Shown: positions 54,101 through 63,893 of the stretch, in pieces
How positions within the stretch are numbered: the first letter of the stretch is position 1
Layout of the letters: every line of letters begins with the position of its first letter
Program-made: the position numbers and the translations under genes
Source: Burkholderiales bacterium
GTDB lineage: Bacteria; Pseudomonadota; Gammaproteobacteria; Burkholderiales; Burkholderiaceae_F
Direction: 5' to 3'
NCBI GenBank assembly: GCA_020248865.1
Contig: JADCGS010000001.1
Coordinates: forward strand, 248,001-312,000
Length of the DNA stretch: 64,000 nucleotides
The notes under the pieces: generated by a model
Databases searched by the model: none
The model's input: the letters and a program-made list of their open reading frames with translations, nothing else
What the model was told of the DNA's origin: nothing

Positions 54101-54446
54101 GCTTGCGCTCGAGTTTGTCGGTGACCTGCTGCGCCATTTGCCCGGCCGTGGCGCCGGGCCAGAACGCGCGCACCACCATCGCGCGGAACGTGAAGGGCGG
54201 ATCCTCGTCCTGCCCCAGCGCCATGAAGGCGAAGATGCCGCCCAGCAGCAGCACCGCCATCAGGTAGCGGATCAGCGGCTGGTGATCCAGCGCCCAGGCC
54301 GACAGGTTCACGCGCGTGCGGCGCAGACTGCTTACGCGACCCGGGTTGGCCTGCGGCTGCGGGGCCGCGGCCGGTCCGGCGCTCGCGACGGAGGCTGCGT
54401 GCTCCTGACCCGGGGCCTGGCCCTGCGGCTGGTCCGGCGTGTTCAC
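51195..54446 (-). CDS. RND efflux transporter, inner-membrane permease
   Basis: This 1083-residue AcrB-superfamily protein has twelve predicted transmembrane helices in two halves, two large periplasmic loops and the proton-relay motif LLVDDAIIAVEMV in helix 4. The FFNDEFGDVYG and PVQFRVEGDDA segments point to the TriC/VexF-like branch. The first 45 residues form a Pro/Gln/Ala-rich cytoplasmic extension. The GTG start lies two bases after the adaptor stop. No outer membrane channel gene follows, so a TolC-like protein from elsewhere must be used. Confidence 0.95.
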   Translation of the reverse strand: MNTPDQPQGQAPGQEHAASVASAGPAAAPQPQANPGRVSSLRRTRVNLSAWALDHQPLIRYLMAVLLLGGIFAFMALGQDEDPPFTFRAMVVRAFWPGATAGQMAQQVTDKLERKLQEVPYIDKIRSYSKPGETLIILELAEFAPPKEVPNSWYQVRKKLGDIRNTLPAGVQGPFFNDEFGDVYGVIFAFSANGFSYRELKDYVDWARQQLLRVPSVAKVDVFGAQEERVFIEIPHRRLAQIGLTVPQLAEQISSQNAVEASGVLATPTDNVQIRLTGELRRIEDLRELPIRANGLTYRLGDVATVERGYIDPPRDKMRAGLGGQDGREVIGLGVSMAKGGNIIALGQALRVAEKQLEAQLPVGIELFKVADQPRAVRASVNEFIRVLAEAVLIVLAVSFLSLGLQRRETGRGWTVDMRPGLVVALTIPLVLAVTFLAMFLTGINLHKISLGALIIALGLLVDDAIIAVEMVVRKMEEGYDRVRAATAMYELTAMPMLTGTLITAAGFLPIALAKSVAGEYTISIFQVTALSLVISWFVAVLFVPQLALWLLKPRPHAGGRDGLGRHELYNTPFYERFRRLVDWCVEWRKTVIAITLGALVFGVVGFRWIEQQFFPDSSRLELVVDLWLPEGASYAATEMEARRFERFIKQQPEVEYFAGYVGTGSPRFYLPQDQVFPQSNVAQYIVATRDLAQRNELRLKLLQLFRDDFPNVRGRVKLLPNGPPVPYPVQFRVEGDDAVRVRALAEQVKAALRANANSIGVNDNWNEQVKSLRLEIDQAKARALGVNTQLLARAAQTILSGTRIGEFREGDELIDIVLRQPFSERDTIARLADANMVTASGRYVPLSQLVKAHFDWEPGVIWRENRNYAITVQSEVRDGVQGPTVTSQVWNSPELAQLRERLPPGYRVVIAGAAERSAVAGQAIAANVPLALFVIFTLLMLQLHSFSRSLLVFLTGPLGFIGAAAALLLLQRPFGFVAQLGVIALVGMIVRNSVILVDQIERDEEAGVPTWTAIVEAAVRRCRPIMLTAAAAVLAMIPLSRSVFWGPMAVAIMGGLIVATVLTLLFLPALYAAWFRVKRPAP

Positions 54447-54448
54447 CG

Positions 54449-55591
54449 CTACGCCTTCTTGGCGGCCGGCGCCGTCTTCTGCATCGGCGGCGCGGCCGGC
54501 ACGGGCACGTCTTCCGCTTCGAGGCGGCGCACCTTCTGGCCTTCCTTGAGCAGGTGTACACCCGCCGTGACGACCGTCGATCCGGGCGCAACACCGCTGC
54601 GCACCACGACTTCATTGCCCGCCACGTCGGCGATCTCGATGCGGCTCTTCTTGACGGTGCTGCTGGCGGCATCGAACAGCCAGACGTAGGTGGCGTCGCC
54701 CTCGCGCAGCAACGCCTGCAGCGGCAGCGTCAGGATCGGCTGCGGTAACGGCACCTCGAAGCGCACGGTCGCAGTCATGCCGAGCGCCACGGCGGGAGGC
54801 GGATCCACCAGGGTGATGCGCGCCGGGTAGGTGCGCGTGGCCGGGTCGGCCACCGGCGCGATCTCGCGTACGCGCCCGCGCAGTTCGCCCTCGCCGGCCC
54901 ACAGGCCGACGCGCACCTCGGGGATACGCCGCAGCGCCGCGAGCCGGCTCTCGGGGATGCCGATGGCAACCTCCTTGTCGTCGGTCGGCGCAATGCGCAC
55001 CACGGTCTGCCCGCTGGCCACCACCTGGCCGACCTCCGCCTCCACTGCCGTCACGATGCCGGCCGTCGGTGCCGCAAGAACCGCGTAGGCCGCCTGGTTG
55101 CCGCTGACGCTGGCTTGCGCGCCGGCGGCGCGGTAGCGCGCCTCGGCGGCGTCGAGCGCGGCCTTGCGGCGATCCAGTTCCGCTCCGCTGATGAAGCCCT
55201 GCTGGTGCAGGTCGGCAAAGCGCTTGAAGTCGGCGCGCTGCTGGTCGCGCTCGACCTGGGCCGCGACCAGTTGCGCCCGCGCGGCGGCGGCGCCCAGTTC
55301 GTAGTCGGCCGCATCGAGCGTGGCCAGTGCCTGGCCACGCTGGACCCGCTGGCCCACTTCGGCGGTTCGGCTCGTGAGGCGGCCGGCGACCTGGAAGCCG
55401 ACCCGGCTCTCCACACGCGGCCGCACCTCGCCCGCGAACTCAGCCGCGATGCTGGTTCGAGCCGGCGCGACGGTCAGGGTGCGGACCGGTCGCAGTTCCT
55501 CGCGCGCCGGTGGCGCCTTGGAGCAGGCCACCAGCAGGAGGGGCGCGGCGAGCGCGGCCAGCAGCGCGGACGCAGGACGGAAACGGGCCAT
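54449..55591 (-). CDS. RND efflux periplasmic adaptor (membrane fusion lipoprotein)
   Basis: This 380-residue protein starts at the ATG at 55591. Lipobox LLVAC (Cys23) predicts membrane anchoring. It contains the barrel-sandwich region (GEVRPRVESRVGFQVAGRL), an alpha-hairpin coiled coil (about 95-150), the second lipoyl half (LAAPTAGIVTAVEAEVGQVV), and beta-barrel and membrane-proximal domains. It pairs with the RND permease gene two bases downstream. A consensus promoter and a palindromic operator lie about 90 bases upstream. Confidence 0.94.
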   Translation of the reverse strand: MARFRPASALLAALAAPLLLVACSKAPPAREELRPVRTLTVAPARTSIAAEFAGEVRPRVESRVGFQVAGRLTSRTAEVGQRVQRGQALATLDAADYELGAAAARAQLVAAQVERDQQRADFKRFADLHQQGFISGAELDRRKAALDAAEARYRAAGAQASVSGNQAAYAVLAAPTAGIVTAVEAEVGQVVASGQTVVRIAPTDDKEVAIGIPESRLAALRRIPEVRVGLWAGEGELRGRVREIAPVADPATRTYPARITLVDPPPAVALGMTATVRFEVPLPQPILTLPLQALLREGDATYVWLFDAASSTVKKSRIEIADVAGNEVVVRSGVAPGSTVVTAGVHLLKEGQKVRRLEAEDVPVPAAPPMQKTAPAAKKA

Positions 55592-55677
55592 GAGGTCACC
55601 GGAGGCGGGACGGGCCGGCCGCACAGAGGACGGCCGCAGGGGAGCAAGGAACACTGGAACTGACTCAAAAGTAACTG

Positions 55678-55691
55678 ACTGACTGGTCAGT
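55678..55691. promoter_or_regulatory. Palindromic operator at the RND promoter
   Basis: ACTGACTGGTCAGT is a perfect 14-base inverted repeat (arms ACTGAC and GTCAGT). A further GACT repeat overlaps one arm. It covers the expected transcription start of the RND operon, just after the -10 box. Sites of this form are typical of TetR-type efflux repressors. No tetR gene is adjacent. Confidence 0.6.
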
Positions 55692-55721
55692 AATATACGG
55701 AGCGGTTTGCGCAGGTGTCAA
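55692..55721 (-). promoter_or_regulatory. Sigma-70 promoter of the RND efflux genes
   Basis: On the minus strand an exact TTGACA (55716-55721) is followed after 18 bases by TATATT (55692-55697); using GTATAT the spacing is 17. The expected start is near 55685, inside the palindrome. The promoter lies in the 225-base gap after crcB. Confidence 0.75.
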
Positions 55722-55816
55722 CCATGGCGCCCGCAGCCGCGCCACCCGGTGCAAGGCGAGGCCATGACCAACTGGCCGGCAGGCGGCCGGTCGCCGCGCG
55801 CCAAGTGGCGACCGCG

Positions 55817-56212
55817 CTATGCAAATGCGCGGACCGTGGCCACACCGGCCGCCGTGGCCGCCAGCGAGCCCGCCAGATGCGCGGCCGAGTGCGCCAGCGC
55901 CAGTGCCCAGTGGCCGCTCGCCAGCATGGCCACCGACTCGGCCGAGAACGTCGAGAACGTGGTCAGAGCCCCGAGGAAACCGGTGATGAAGAACAGGCGC
56001 CACGCCGGCGACAGCGCCGGGTGGAGCGCCACCAGCGCCACCGCCACGCCCACCAGATACGCGCCGATCAGGTTGGCCGCCAGCGTGCCCAGCGGTAACG
56101 CGGCGCGCTCGTTGAGCCAGTACGCAAGCCCCCAGCGCGCCCAGGCGCCCAGCACGGCGCCGGCGCCGATGGCGACGAGCACCATCAGCAGCGGGCCATC
56201 GCGCGTGCTCAC
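55817..56212 (-). CDS. crcB: Fluoride exporter CrcB/Fluc
   Basis: This 131-residue protein has four hydrophobic helices and the Fluc signature GFLGALTTFSTFSAESVAML at about residues 78-97, with the pore Phe and Thr residues. An Asn in the first third (LAANLIGAYLVG) is also conserved. It forms dual-topology dimers that leak fluoride out of the cell. No fluoride riboswitch was recognised upstream; it lies 62 bases after moaE on the same strand. Confidence 0.94.
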   Translation of the reverse strand: MSTRDGPLLMVLVAIGAGAVLGAWARWGLAYWLNERAALPLGTLAANLIGAYLVGVAVALVALHPALSPAWRLFFITGFLGALTTFSTFSAESVAMLASGHWALALAHSAAHLAGSLAATAAGVATVRAFA

Positions 56213-56274
56213 TGGACTACCTGCGCGCGGTGCGCCTGGGGATGTACCCGTGGGGCGGCCCGGCGGGTCTCATG

Positions 56275-56745
56275 TCACTCGCTCGCGGCCGACCAGCGCG
56301 TGCGCGCCGCCTCATCGGACTCGCGTGCATCGACCCAGCGGCTGCCTTGTGGTGTGGCTTCCTTCTTCCAGAAAGGCGCCTCGGTCTTCAGGTAGTCCAT
56401 CACGAACTGGCAGGCGGCGAAGGCCTCGCCACGGTGCGCCGAGGTGACCACCACCAACACGATCTGATCGAGCGGCTGCAACTGGCCCACCCGGTGGATC
56501 ACCAGCAGGTCGATCACGTCGAAGCGCTGCGCGGCCTGCGCGCAGATCCCTTCAAGGGCGCGCTCGGTCATGCCGGGATAGTGCTCCAGCGTCAGCGTTG
56601 CCACCTGGGTGCCGTCGTTACGATCGCGCGCCACGCCGATGAAGCTCGCCACCGCGCCGATGGCGGCGTTGCCGGCACGCAGGCGCGCAATTTCCGCACC
56701 GGCATCGAAGTCGCCGGTCTGCACCCGGACCTGGGTGTTAGCCAC
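56275..56745 (-). CDS. moaE: Molybdopterin synthase catalytic subunit
   Basis: This 156-residue protein has the MoaE segments GAVASFIGVARD, LTLEHYPGMTERAL, VIHRVGQLQPLDQIV and the active-site end MDYLKTEAPFWKKE. It transfers sulfur from MoaD to precursor Z. The start codon is GTG and it overlaps moaD by eight bases. Confidence 0.95.
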   Translation of the reverse strand: MANTQVRVQTGDFDAGAEIARLRAGNAAIGAVASFIGVARDRNDGTQVATLTLEHYPGMTERALEGICAQAAQRFDVIDLLVIHRVGQLQPLDQIVLVVVTSAHRGEAFAACQFVMDYLKTEAPFWKKEATPQGSRWVDARESDEAARTRWSAASE

Positions 56746-56998
56746 CGGTCACCGGCGGAAAGAAGGCGACCTCGGCCCCGTCACCGATCGGTGTGGCATC
56801 GTCGCGGGCCATTTCGTGGTTGACGGCGGCCCGCACCCGGCGGGTCTCGGCAAAGGCACCGGCCCAGGGCTCACCCTGCGCCACCAGCCAGCCGCGCAGC
56901 GCACCGACCGTCGTGACCTCCGGCGGCAGGCTGAAGACATCGCGCTCGCGGCCGATGGCCTCGCGCAGCCGGGCGAAGTACAGCACAGTGACGTTCAT
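56738..56998 (-). CDS. moaD: Molybdopterin synthase sulfur carrier subunit
   Basis: This 86-residue ubiquitin-like protein begins [16 protein letters not shown] and ends with the Gly-Gly needed for thiocarboxylation (FFPPVTGG). It forms molybdopterin synthase with MoaE. It overlaps moeA by four bases and moaE by eight. Confidence 0.95.
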   Translation of the reverse strand: MNVTVLYFARLREAIGRERDVFSLPPEVTTVGALRGWLVAQGEPWAGAFAETRRVRAAVNHEMARDDATPIGDGAEVAFFPPVTGG

Positions 56999-58191
56999 GA
57001 CATGAGGTCCGCGAACAGCAGCGCCTCGACCTCCTCGCCGCGGGCAATCGGACGGCCGGCCGGCTGGTCGATCAGCGCATCGGCCCAGACGCAGGAGGTC
57101 AGGACGGCCGAATTCTGGTTGGCAAATACATCCAGGCCGCCTTGCTCATTGCGGCGCGCGCGCAGGAACTCGCGCCGCTTGTCCGCCCGCGGCCAATCGA
57201 AGTCGGCGCGCAGCCGCAGCCGCGGTGGCGCCACCATGTCGAGGCCCTGCCGCCGCAGGATGAACGGCCGGGCAAGCAGCAGGAAGGTGACGAAGCTCGA
57301 CACCGGATTGCCCGGCAGCCCGATGAACGGCACCGCGCGCACGTGGCCGAAGGCGAGCGGCTTGCCAGGCTTCATCGCGATCTGCCACAGCTCCAGCGCG
57401 CCCTCGGCCTGCACCGCCGGCTTGACGTGGTCTTCCTCGCCCACCGACACGCCACCCGAAGTGATGACGAGGTCGGCATCCGCGGCGGCGCGGACGAAGG
57501 CCGCGCGGGTGGCCGCCAGCGAGTCGGGCACGATGCCCAGGTCGACCACCTCGCAGCCCAGCGCACAGAGCAGGCCGCGCAGCATGAAGCGGTTGGAGTT
57601 GTAGATGCGTCCGGGGGGCAGCGGCTCGCCCGGCATGACGAGCTCGTCGCCGGTGAAGAACACGGCCACGCGCAGCCGCCGGTACACCGTCAGGTGCGCG
57701 CAGCCGACCGATGCCGCCAGGCCCAGTTGCGCTGCGCCGAGCCGCGTGCCCGGCGCGAGCACCCGCGCGCCCGCCTGCACGTCGATGCCGGCCCGGCGGA
57801 TCCACTGGCCGGGCTGCGGCGCCTCGCGGATGAGCACCGCGTCACCGACCGCCTCGGCCACCTCCTGCATGACCACGGCATCGGCACCCGGCGGCAGCGG
57901 CGCGCCGGTGAAGATGCGCGCCGCCGTGTGCGGCACCAGCGGCTGGCCCGGATGACCGGCGGCGATCCGCTGGCTCACCGGCAGACGCACCGGCAGGGCG
58001 CCCGCTGCGGCATCGGCCGCGCGCAGCGCGTAGCCGTCCATCTGCGAATTGTCCATGGGCGGCACGTCGATCGCGGCGCGCACCGGCTGCGCCAGCACGC
58101 GGCCGGCGGTCTCGAGCGTGGGCAGGACTTCCTGGCCGAGCGGCTGCGCCTGCGCCAGCAGACGCGCCAGGGCCTCCTCGACGGCGAGCAT
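56995..58191 (-). CDS. moeA: Molybdopterin molybdenumtransferase (copy 2)
   Basis: This 398-residue protein has canonical MoeA motifs: [18 protein letters not shown] (about 43-60), [37 protein letters not shown] and [14 protein letters not shown], with [17 protein letters not shown] near residue 300. It is closer to the family consensus than copy 1 and sits inside the mobB-moaD-moaE run. It shares one base with mobB. Confidence 0.95.
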   Translation of the reverse strand: MLAVEEALARLLAQAQPLGQEVLPTLETAGRVLAQPVRAAIDVPPMDNSQMDGYALRAADAAAGALPVRLPVSQRIAAGHPGQPLVPHTAARIFTGAPLPPGADAVVMQEVAEAVGDAVLIREAPQPGQWIRRAGIDVQAGARVLAPGTRLGAAQLGLAASVGCAHLTVYRRLRVAVFFTGDELVMPGEPLPPGRIYNSNRFMLRGLLCALGCEVVDLGIVPDSLAATRAAFVRAAADADLVITSGGVSVGEEDHVKPAVQAEGALELWQIAMKPGKPLAFGHVRAVPFIGLPGNPVSSFVTFLLLARPFILRRQGLDMVAPPRLRLRADFDWPRADKRREFLRARRNEQGGLDVFANQNSAVLTSCVWADALIDQPAGRPIARGEEVEALLFADLMS

Positions 58192-58697
58192 CAGCGCTCC
58201 TGGGCCAGATCGATGATGAATTGGGCGATCTTAGCGGCGTCGTTGAGGTCGAGCTGCGCGAGGCCGTGCTCGACCGCACCCGGCACCGGACAGTCGGACG
58301 CGATGGCGACCACGTTAGGGTCGCGCGGAAAAATGGGCGGCTCCGCCACGCTGGCCCGCCGCACCTCGATGCGCGGCACCTGCCCTTCGCTCTTGAAGCC
58401 CTCCACCAGAACCAGGTCGCAGGGCTCGAGCTGCGCGAGCAGCGACTCGAGCGGCGCGGGGCCGGCCGGCGTCTCGGTCAGCAGCGCCCAGCGTTGCGAG
58501 GTGGCGATCAGCACCTGGGCGGCGCCCGCCTCGCGATAACGGTACGAGTCCTTGCCGGGCCGGTCCATGTCGAAGCCGTGATGGGCATTCTTGACTGCCG
58601 CCACCCGCAGCCCGCGCGCGATCAGCAGCGGCAGCAACTTCTCGATCAGCGTGGTCTTGCCGCTGTTGGAGTAGCCGATGAAGCCGACGGTCTTCAT
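58191..58697 (-). CDS. mobB: Molybdopterin-guanine dinucleotide biosynthesis adaptor MobB
   Basis: This 168-residue GTP-binding protein starts [20 protein letters not shown] (P-loop GYSNSGKT, residues 8-15). It also has [18 protein letters not shown] and [15 protein letters not shown]. It supports MobA in making the guanine dinucleotide cofactor. ATG at 58697 overlaps the thrC stop by four bases. Confidence 0.94.
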   Translation of the reverse strand: MKTVGFIGYSNSGKTTLIEKLLPLLIARGLRVAAVKNAHHGFDMDRPGKDSYRYREAGAAQVLIATSQRWALLTETPAGPAPLESLLAQLEPCDLVLVEGFKSEGQVPRIEVRRASVAEPPIFPRDPNVVAIASDCPVPGAVEHGLAQLDLNDAAKIAQFIIDLAQER

Positions 58698-60151
58698 GGC
58701 GCCGGCACGCCCGTGGCGGCCAGGCCGATGCGCTCGGCCAGGTAGCGCTTGACGCAGGCCGCATCCGCCGGCACGACGTGGCAGCGCTGCGGCCGCTCCT
58801 CGATGCCCGCATAGGCGGCCGGCCGTGTCGGCGCCACGCCGAGCGCCTCGACGATCGTGGCCTCGAACTTGGCCGGCAGCGCGGTCTCCAGGCAGACGAT
58901 CTTCTCGCCCGGCTGCCGCAGTTCGCGGGCGACCTTCACCCCGTCGGCGGTGTGCGGGTCGATGACCACGCCGCTGTCCCGCTGCACCGACCGGATAGTG
59001 ACCAGACGGTCGGCGTGCGTGCTGTGGCCCGAGGCGAAGCCCGAGTCCTGCACGCGTCGCCAGAAGGGCATCGGGCGCAGGTCGAACCGGCCGCGCGCAT
59101 CGAGCTCCCACCACAACTCGCGCACGGCCACCGCGTCGCGGCCGACGATGTCGGCCACGTAGCGCTCGAAGTTGGAGGCCTTGGAGATGTCCATCGACGG
59201 GCTGCTGGTGCTGTGCGTCTCCTGCGCGCCGCGCACGCGGTAGCAACCGCTGCGGAAGAACTCGTCCAGCACGTTGTTCTCGTTGGTGGCGAGGATCAGG
59301 CGCCCGACCGGCAGGCCCATCTGGCGGGCCACCCAGCCGGCGAAGATGTTGCCGAAGTTGCCGGAAGGCACGCAGAAGCTGACCGTCTCTGCGTTGTTCT
59401 CAGTGGCCGCGAAGTAGCCCCGGAAGTAGTAGACGACCTGCGCGGCCACCCGCGCCCAGTTGATCGAGTTGACGGTGCCGATGCGGGCCGCCGCCTTGAA
59501 CCCGAGGTCGCCGGACACCGCTTTGACGATGTCCTGGCAGTCGTCGAACGTGCCATCGACCGCCAGGTTGAAGATGTTGGCGTCGGCCAGCGAATACATC
59601 TGCGCACGCTGAAACGCGCTCATCCGCCCCTGCGGGCTCAGCATGAACACGCGCAGTCCACGACGCCCGCGCATCGCGTACTCGGCCGCCGAGCCGGTGT
59701 CCCCGGAAGTGGCGCCGAGGATGTTGAACTCCGCGCCGTCCCTTCCCAGGATGTACTCGAACAGGGCACCGAGCAGCTGCATCGCCATGTCCTTGAAGGC
59801 GAGCGTCGGGCCGTTGGACAGCTCCAGCAGACCGAGACCGTCGGCGAGCCAGCGTAACGGGGCGATCTGCGCGGCGTCGCTGTCGGGGCGGCCGTAGCCG
59901 TAGGTCTGCGCGGTGTAGGTGGCCTGGCAGAGGCGCTCCAGATCCTCGCGCGGCACGTCGTCGGCAAAGCGTGCCATGACCTCGGCGGCCAGCTCGGCGT
60001 AGGACAGGAGGCGCCAGCGTGCCAGCTCCGCCGCCGCCACATGCGGGTAACGGGCGGGCAGGTAGAGCCCGCCGTCGGGCGCCAGACCCGAGCGCAGGAT
60101 GCCCAGGAAGGACTCTTCGGGTGCGCGCCCGCGCGACGAGACGTACTTCAC
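58694..60151 (-). CDS. thrC: Threonine synthase
   Basis: This 485-residue PLP enzyme converts O-phosphohomoserine to threonine. The PLP lysine is Lys120 in NGPTLAFKDMAMQLLG, and SGDTGSAAEYAM and PSGNFGNIFAGWVA are conserved. The GTG at 60151 (VKYVSSRGRAPEESF) has GAGGG upstream and lies seven bases after hom. The C-terminal part shows no truncation. Confidence 0.95.
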   Translation of the reverse strand: MKYVSSRGRAPEESFLGILRSGLAPDGGLYLPARYPHVAAAELARWRLLSYAELAAEVMARFADDVPREDLERLCQATYTAQTYGYGRPDSDAAQIAPLRWLADGLGLLELSNGPTLAFKDMAMQLLGALFEYILGRDGAEFNILGATSGDTGSAAEYAMRGRRGLRVFMLSPQGRMSAFQRAQMYSLADANIFNLAVDGTFDDCQDIVKAVSGDLGFKAAARIGTVNSINWARVAAQVVYYFRGYFAATENNAETVSFCVPSGNFGNIFAGWVARQMGLPVGRLILATNENNVLDEFFRSGCYRVRGAQETHSTSSPSMDISKASNFERYVADIVGRDAVAVRELWWELDARGRFDLRPMPFWRRVQDSGFASGHSTHADRLVTIRSVQRDSGVVIDPHTADGVKVARELRQPGEKIVCLETALPAKFEATIVEALGVAPTRPAAYAGIEERPQRCHVVPADAACVKRYLAERIGLAATGVPAP

Positions 60152-60158
60152 GCCACCC

Positions 60159-61471
<1,313 letters not shown>

Positions 61472-61475
<4 letters not shown>

Positions 61476-62683
61476 GCCGCAGCCTTCGGCAGCATGCCGT
61501 CCTTGCGGAACATCTCCTTGATGCCGCGCACCGCCTGGCGGATGCGGTGCTCGTTCTCGATGAGCGCAAAGCGCACGTGCGCGTCGCCGTAGTCGCCGAA
61601 CCCGATGCCCGGCGACACGGCGACCTTGGCCTCGGCCAGCAGTTTCTTCGCGAACTCGAGCGAGCCCAGCGCCTGGTAGGCCGCGGGGATCTCGGCCCAG
61701 ATGTACATCGAAGCCTTGGGCACCTCCACCATCCAGCCCGCCTCATGCAGCCCCTTGGCCAGCACGTCGCGGCGGCGCTGGTACTCGCGGCGGATCTCCT
61801 CCACGCACTCCTGCGGGCCTTCGAGCGCGGCGATGCTCGCAACCTGCACCGGGGTGAAGGTGCCATAGTCGTGATAGCTCTTGATGCGCGCCAGCGCCGC
61901 CACCAGCTCCTTGTTGCCGACCATGAAACCAATGCGCCAGCCGGCCATGTTGTAGCTCTTGCTCATTGTGAAGAACTCGACCGCCACGTCGCGCGCGCCC
62001 GGCACCTGCATGATCGAGGGCGCGCGGTTGTTCGGAAACGCGTCGTCGAACACGAGGTCGGCGTAGGCCAGATCGTGCACCACGTAGATGCCGTGCTGCC
62101 GCGCCAGCGCCACCACGCGGTGGAAGAAGTCGAGCTGCACGCATTGCGCAGTGGGATTGCTGGGGAAGCCGAGGATCATCATCTTCGGCTTCGGAAAGCT
62201 CTCGCGGATGGCGCGCTCGAGCTCGGCGAAGAAGTCCACGCCCGGGGTCATGCGCACCGAGCGGATGTCCGCGCCGGCGATGATCGCGCCGTAGATGTGG
62301 ATCGGGTAGCTCGGGTTGGGCACCAGTACCGTGTCGCCCTTGTCCAGAGTGGCCAGCATCAAATGCGCCAGGCCCTCCTTGGAGCCGATGGTCACGATGG
62401 CCTCGGAGTCCGGATCGAACTCCACCGCATAGCGGCTGCGGTACCACTGCGTGATGGCGCGCCGCAGCCGGGGGATGCCCTTGGACACCGAGTAGCCATG
62501 CGTGTCCTGCCGCTGGGCGACCTCCACCAGCTTGTCGACGATGTGTCTGGGCGTGGGCCCATCCGGGTTGCCCATGCTCATGTCGATGATGTCCTCGCCA
62601 CGCCGGCGCGCAGCCATTTTCAGTTCGCCGGTGATGTTGAAGACGTACGGCGGCAGCCGCTTGATCCTCGGAAACTCGACCAT
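61472..62683 (-). CDS. alaC: Alanine-synthesising aminotransferase (AlaC type, class I/II)
   Basis: This 403-residue PLP aminotransferase has the Schiff-base lysine in [15 protein letters not shown] (Lys242), [10 protein letters not shown] for cofactor contact and NPDGPTP near the start. The pattern [16 protein letters not shown] matches AlaC. It lies directly upstream of hom and overlaps it by four bases, an order conserved in Burkholderiales, where it may feed aspartate- or alanine-related steps. Confidence 0.92.
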
Positions 62684-62796
62684 GTGTAAGTGTCTCCCGT
62701 CCTTCTTGTCCGCGGACCGGCGCCGGCGGGCGGGATGCCTTGTTGTGCCGATGCCGAGCGTGGCCGGCCCTGACCCGTGCCGCGCCCGGATCCCGC

Positions 62797-62824
62797 TTGT
62801 GTCGCGTTTGCGCTTGGGCATAAT
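62797..62824 (+). promoter_or_regulatory. Candidate promoter of the Mth938-like gene and peroxiredoxin
   Basis: TTGTGT at 62797-62802 and CATAAT at 62819-62824 are 16 bases apart, giving a moderate sigma-70 match in the 220-base gap between the divergent alaC and Mth938-like genes. Confidence 0.45.
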
Positions 62825-62903
62825 TTACCCGGATTCGCCTCGTCCTGCTGCTGCGCAACAATGGCGTGCGCTGACAGAAATCGGGGCTGCTGCCGGAGAC
62901 CGC

Positions 62904-63284
62904 TTGAAGCTTCACGCCGATCCGCTCACCCGCCTGAACACGGTCACGGCCTACGGTCCCGGCTTCATCGAAATCAACGCGCAGCGCATCAGCGGCGCGG
63001 TTCTCGTGTCCCCAGACCAGCCGTTGGTCGACTTCCCGGTCGACCGCTTCGACGATCTCACCGAGGAGCACTTCACGGGGCTGCTGGCGCGGCAGCCAGA
63101 AATCGTTCTGCTCGGCACCGGCGCGCGCCAGCGCTTTGCCCATCCGCGGCTGACCCGCTCGCTGGCCCAGGCCCGTGTCGGCGTGGAATGCATGACCACG
63201 CAGGCCGCCTGCCGCACCTACAACATCCTCATGACCGAGGGCCGGCGCGTGCTGGCCATCTTCCTTCCGGAGCCTGCGCAGTGA
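62904..63284 (+). CDS. Mth938-like domain protein
   Basis: This 126-residue protein is of the Mth938/DUF498 family. It has the pattern LKLHADPLTRLNTVTAYGPG, then FIEINAQRISGAVLVSP and ECMTTQAACRTYNILMTEGR. A TTG start at 62904 follows GGAG seven bases upstream; the ATGs further upstream lie in a non-conserved stretch. Function is unknown, although relatives assist respiratory complex I assembly in eukaryotes. Its stop overlaps the peroxiredoxin start by four bases. Confidence 0.88.
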   Translation: MKLHADPLTRLNTVTAYGPGFIEINAQRISGAVLVSPDQPLVDFPVDRFDDLTEEHFTGLLARQPEIVLLGTGARQRFAHPRLTRSLAQARVGVECMTTQAACRTYNILMTEGRRVLAIFLPEPAQ

Positions 63285-63745
63285 CGATCGAAGTCGGCAA
63301 GAAAGTGCCCGCCTTCACGGCGGAATCGACCGGCGGCCCAGTCAGTCTGGCGGCCCTCAGGGGCAGCATCGTGGTGCTGTACTTCTACCCCAAGGACAAC
63401 ACGCCCGGCTGCACCACCGAGGGCCAGGACTTCGCGGCGGCCCATGCCGGGTTCCGCAAGGCCGGTGCGGTCGTCTACGGCGTCTCGCGCGACACGCTCA
63501 AGTCGCACGCCGGCTTCAAGGACAAACTGGGGTTTCCGTTCGAGCTCATCTCCGACCCCGACGAAGCCCTGTGCGACAGCTTCGGCGTGATGAAGCTGAA
63601 GAACATGTACGGCAAGCAGGTCCGCGGCATCGAGCGCTCGACCTTCGTCATCGGCGCCGACGGCAAACTGGCGCGCCAGTGGCGCGGCGTGCGCGTGCCG
63701 CAGCACGTCGACGAGGTGCTTGCCTTCGTGCAGACCCTGTCGTGA
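63281..63745 (+). CDS. bcp: Bacterioferritin-comigratory peroxiredoxin (PrxQ/BCP)
   Basis: This 154-residue thiol peroxidase has the peroxidatic Cys44 in KDNTPGCTTEG. The resolving Cys usually five residues later is replaced (CTTEGQ), and the only other cysteine is Cys98 in EALCDSFG, so it may work as a one-Cys enzyme. GTG start overlaps the Mth938-like stop (GTGA), which implies coupling. Confidence 0.94.
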   Translation: MTIEVGKKVPAFTAESTGGPVSLAALRGSIVVLYFYPKDNTPGCTTEGQDFAAAHAGFRKAGAVVYGVSRDTLKSHAGFKDKLGFPFELISDPDEALCDSFGVMKLKNMYGKQVRGIERSTFVIGADGKLARQWRGVRVPQHVDEVLAFVQTLS

Positions 63746-63893
63746 CTCGTACGCCGCCCGGCTTGCTACCTTCCCTGCTTGCGCCCTTGCGACGGCCTGC
63801 GGCGTCGTCGGCGCTCCTCGTTCAGCCCGCGCACAACCGCCCCGGCCTGTCACTTTCCTCCTTCACTCGGCCGCTCGACCTGGCCGCCCGCTG

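Noticed and set aside
56213-56274. Fluoride riboswitch before crcB
   Set aside because: The short gap lacks the conserved fluoride-riboswitch core on either strand.
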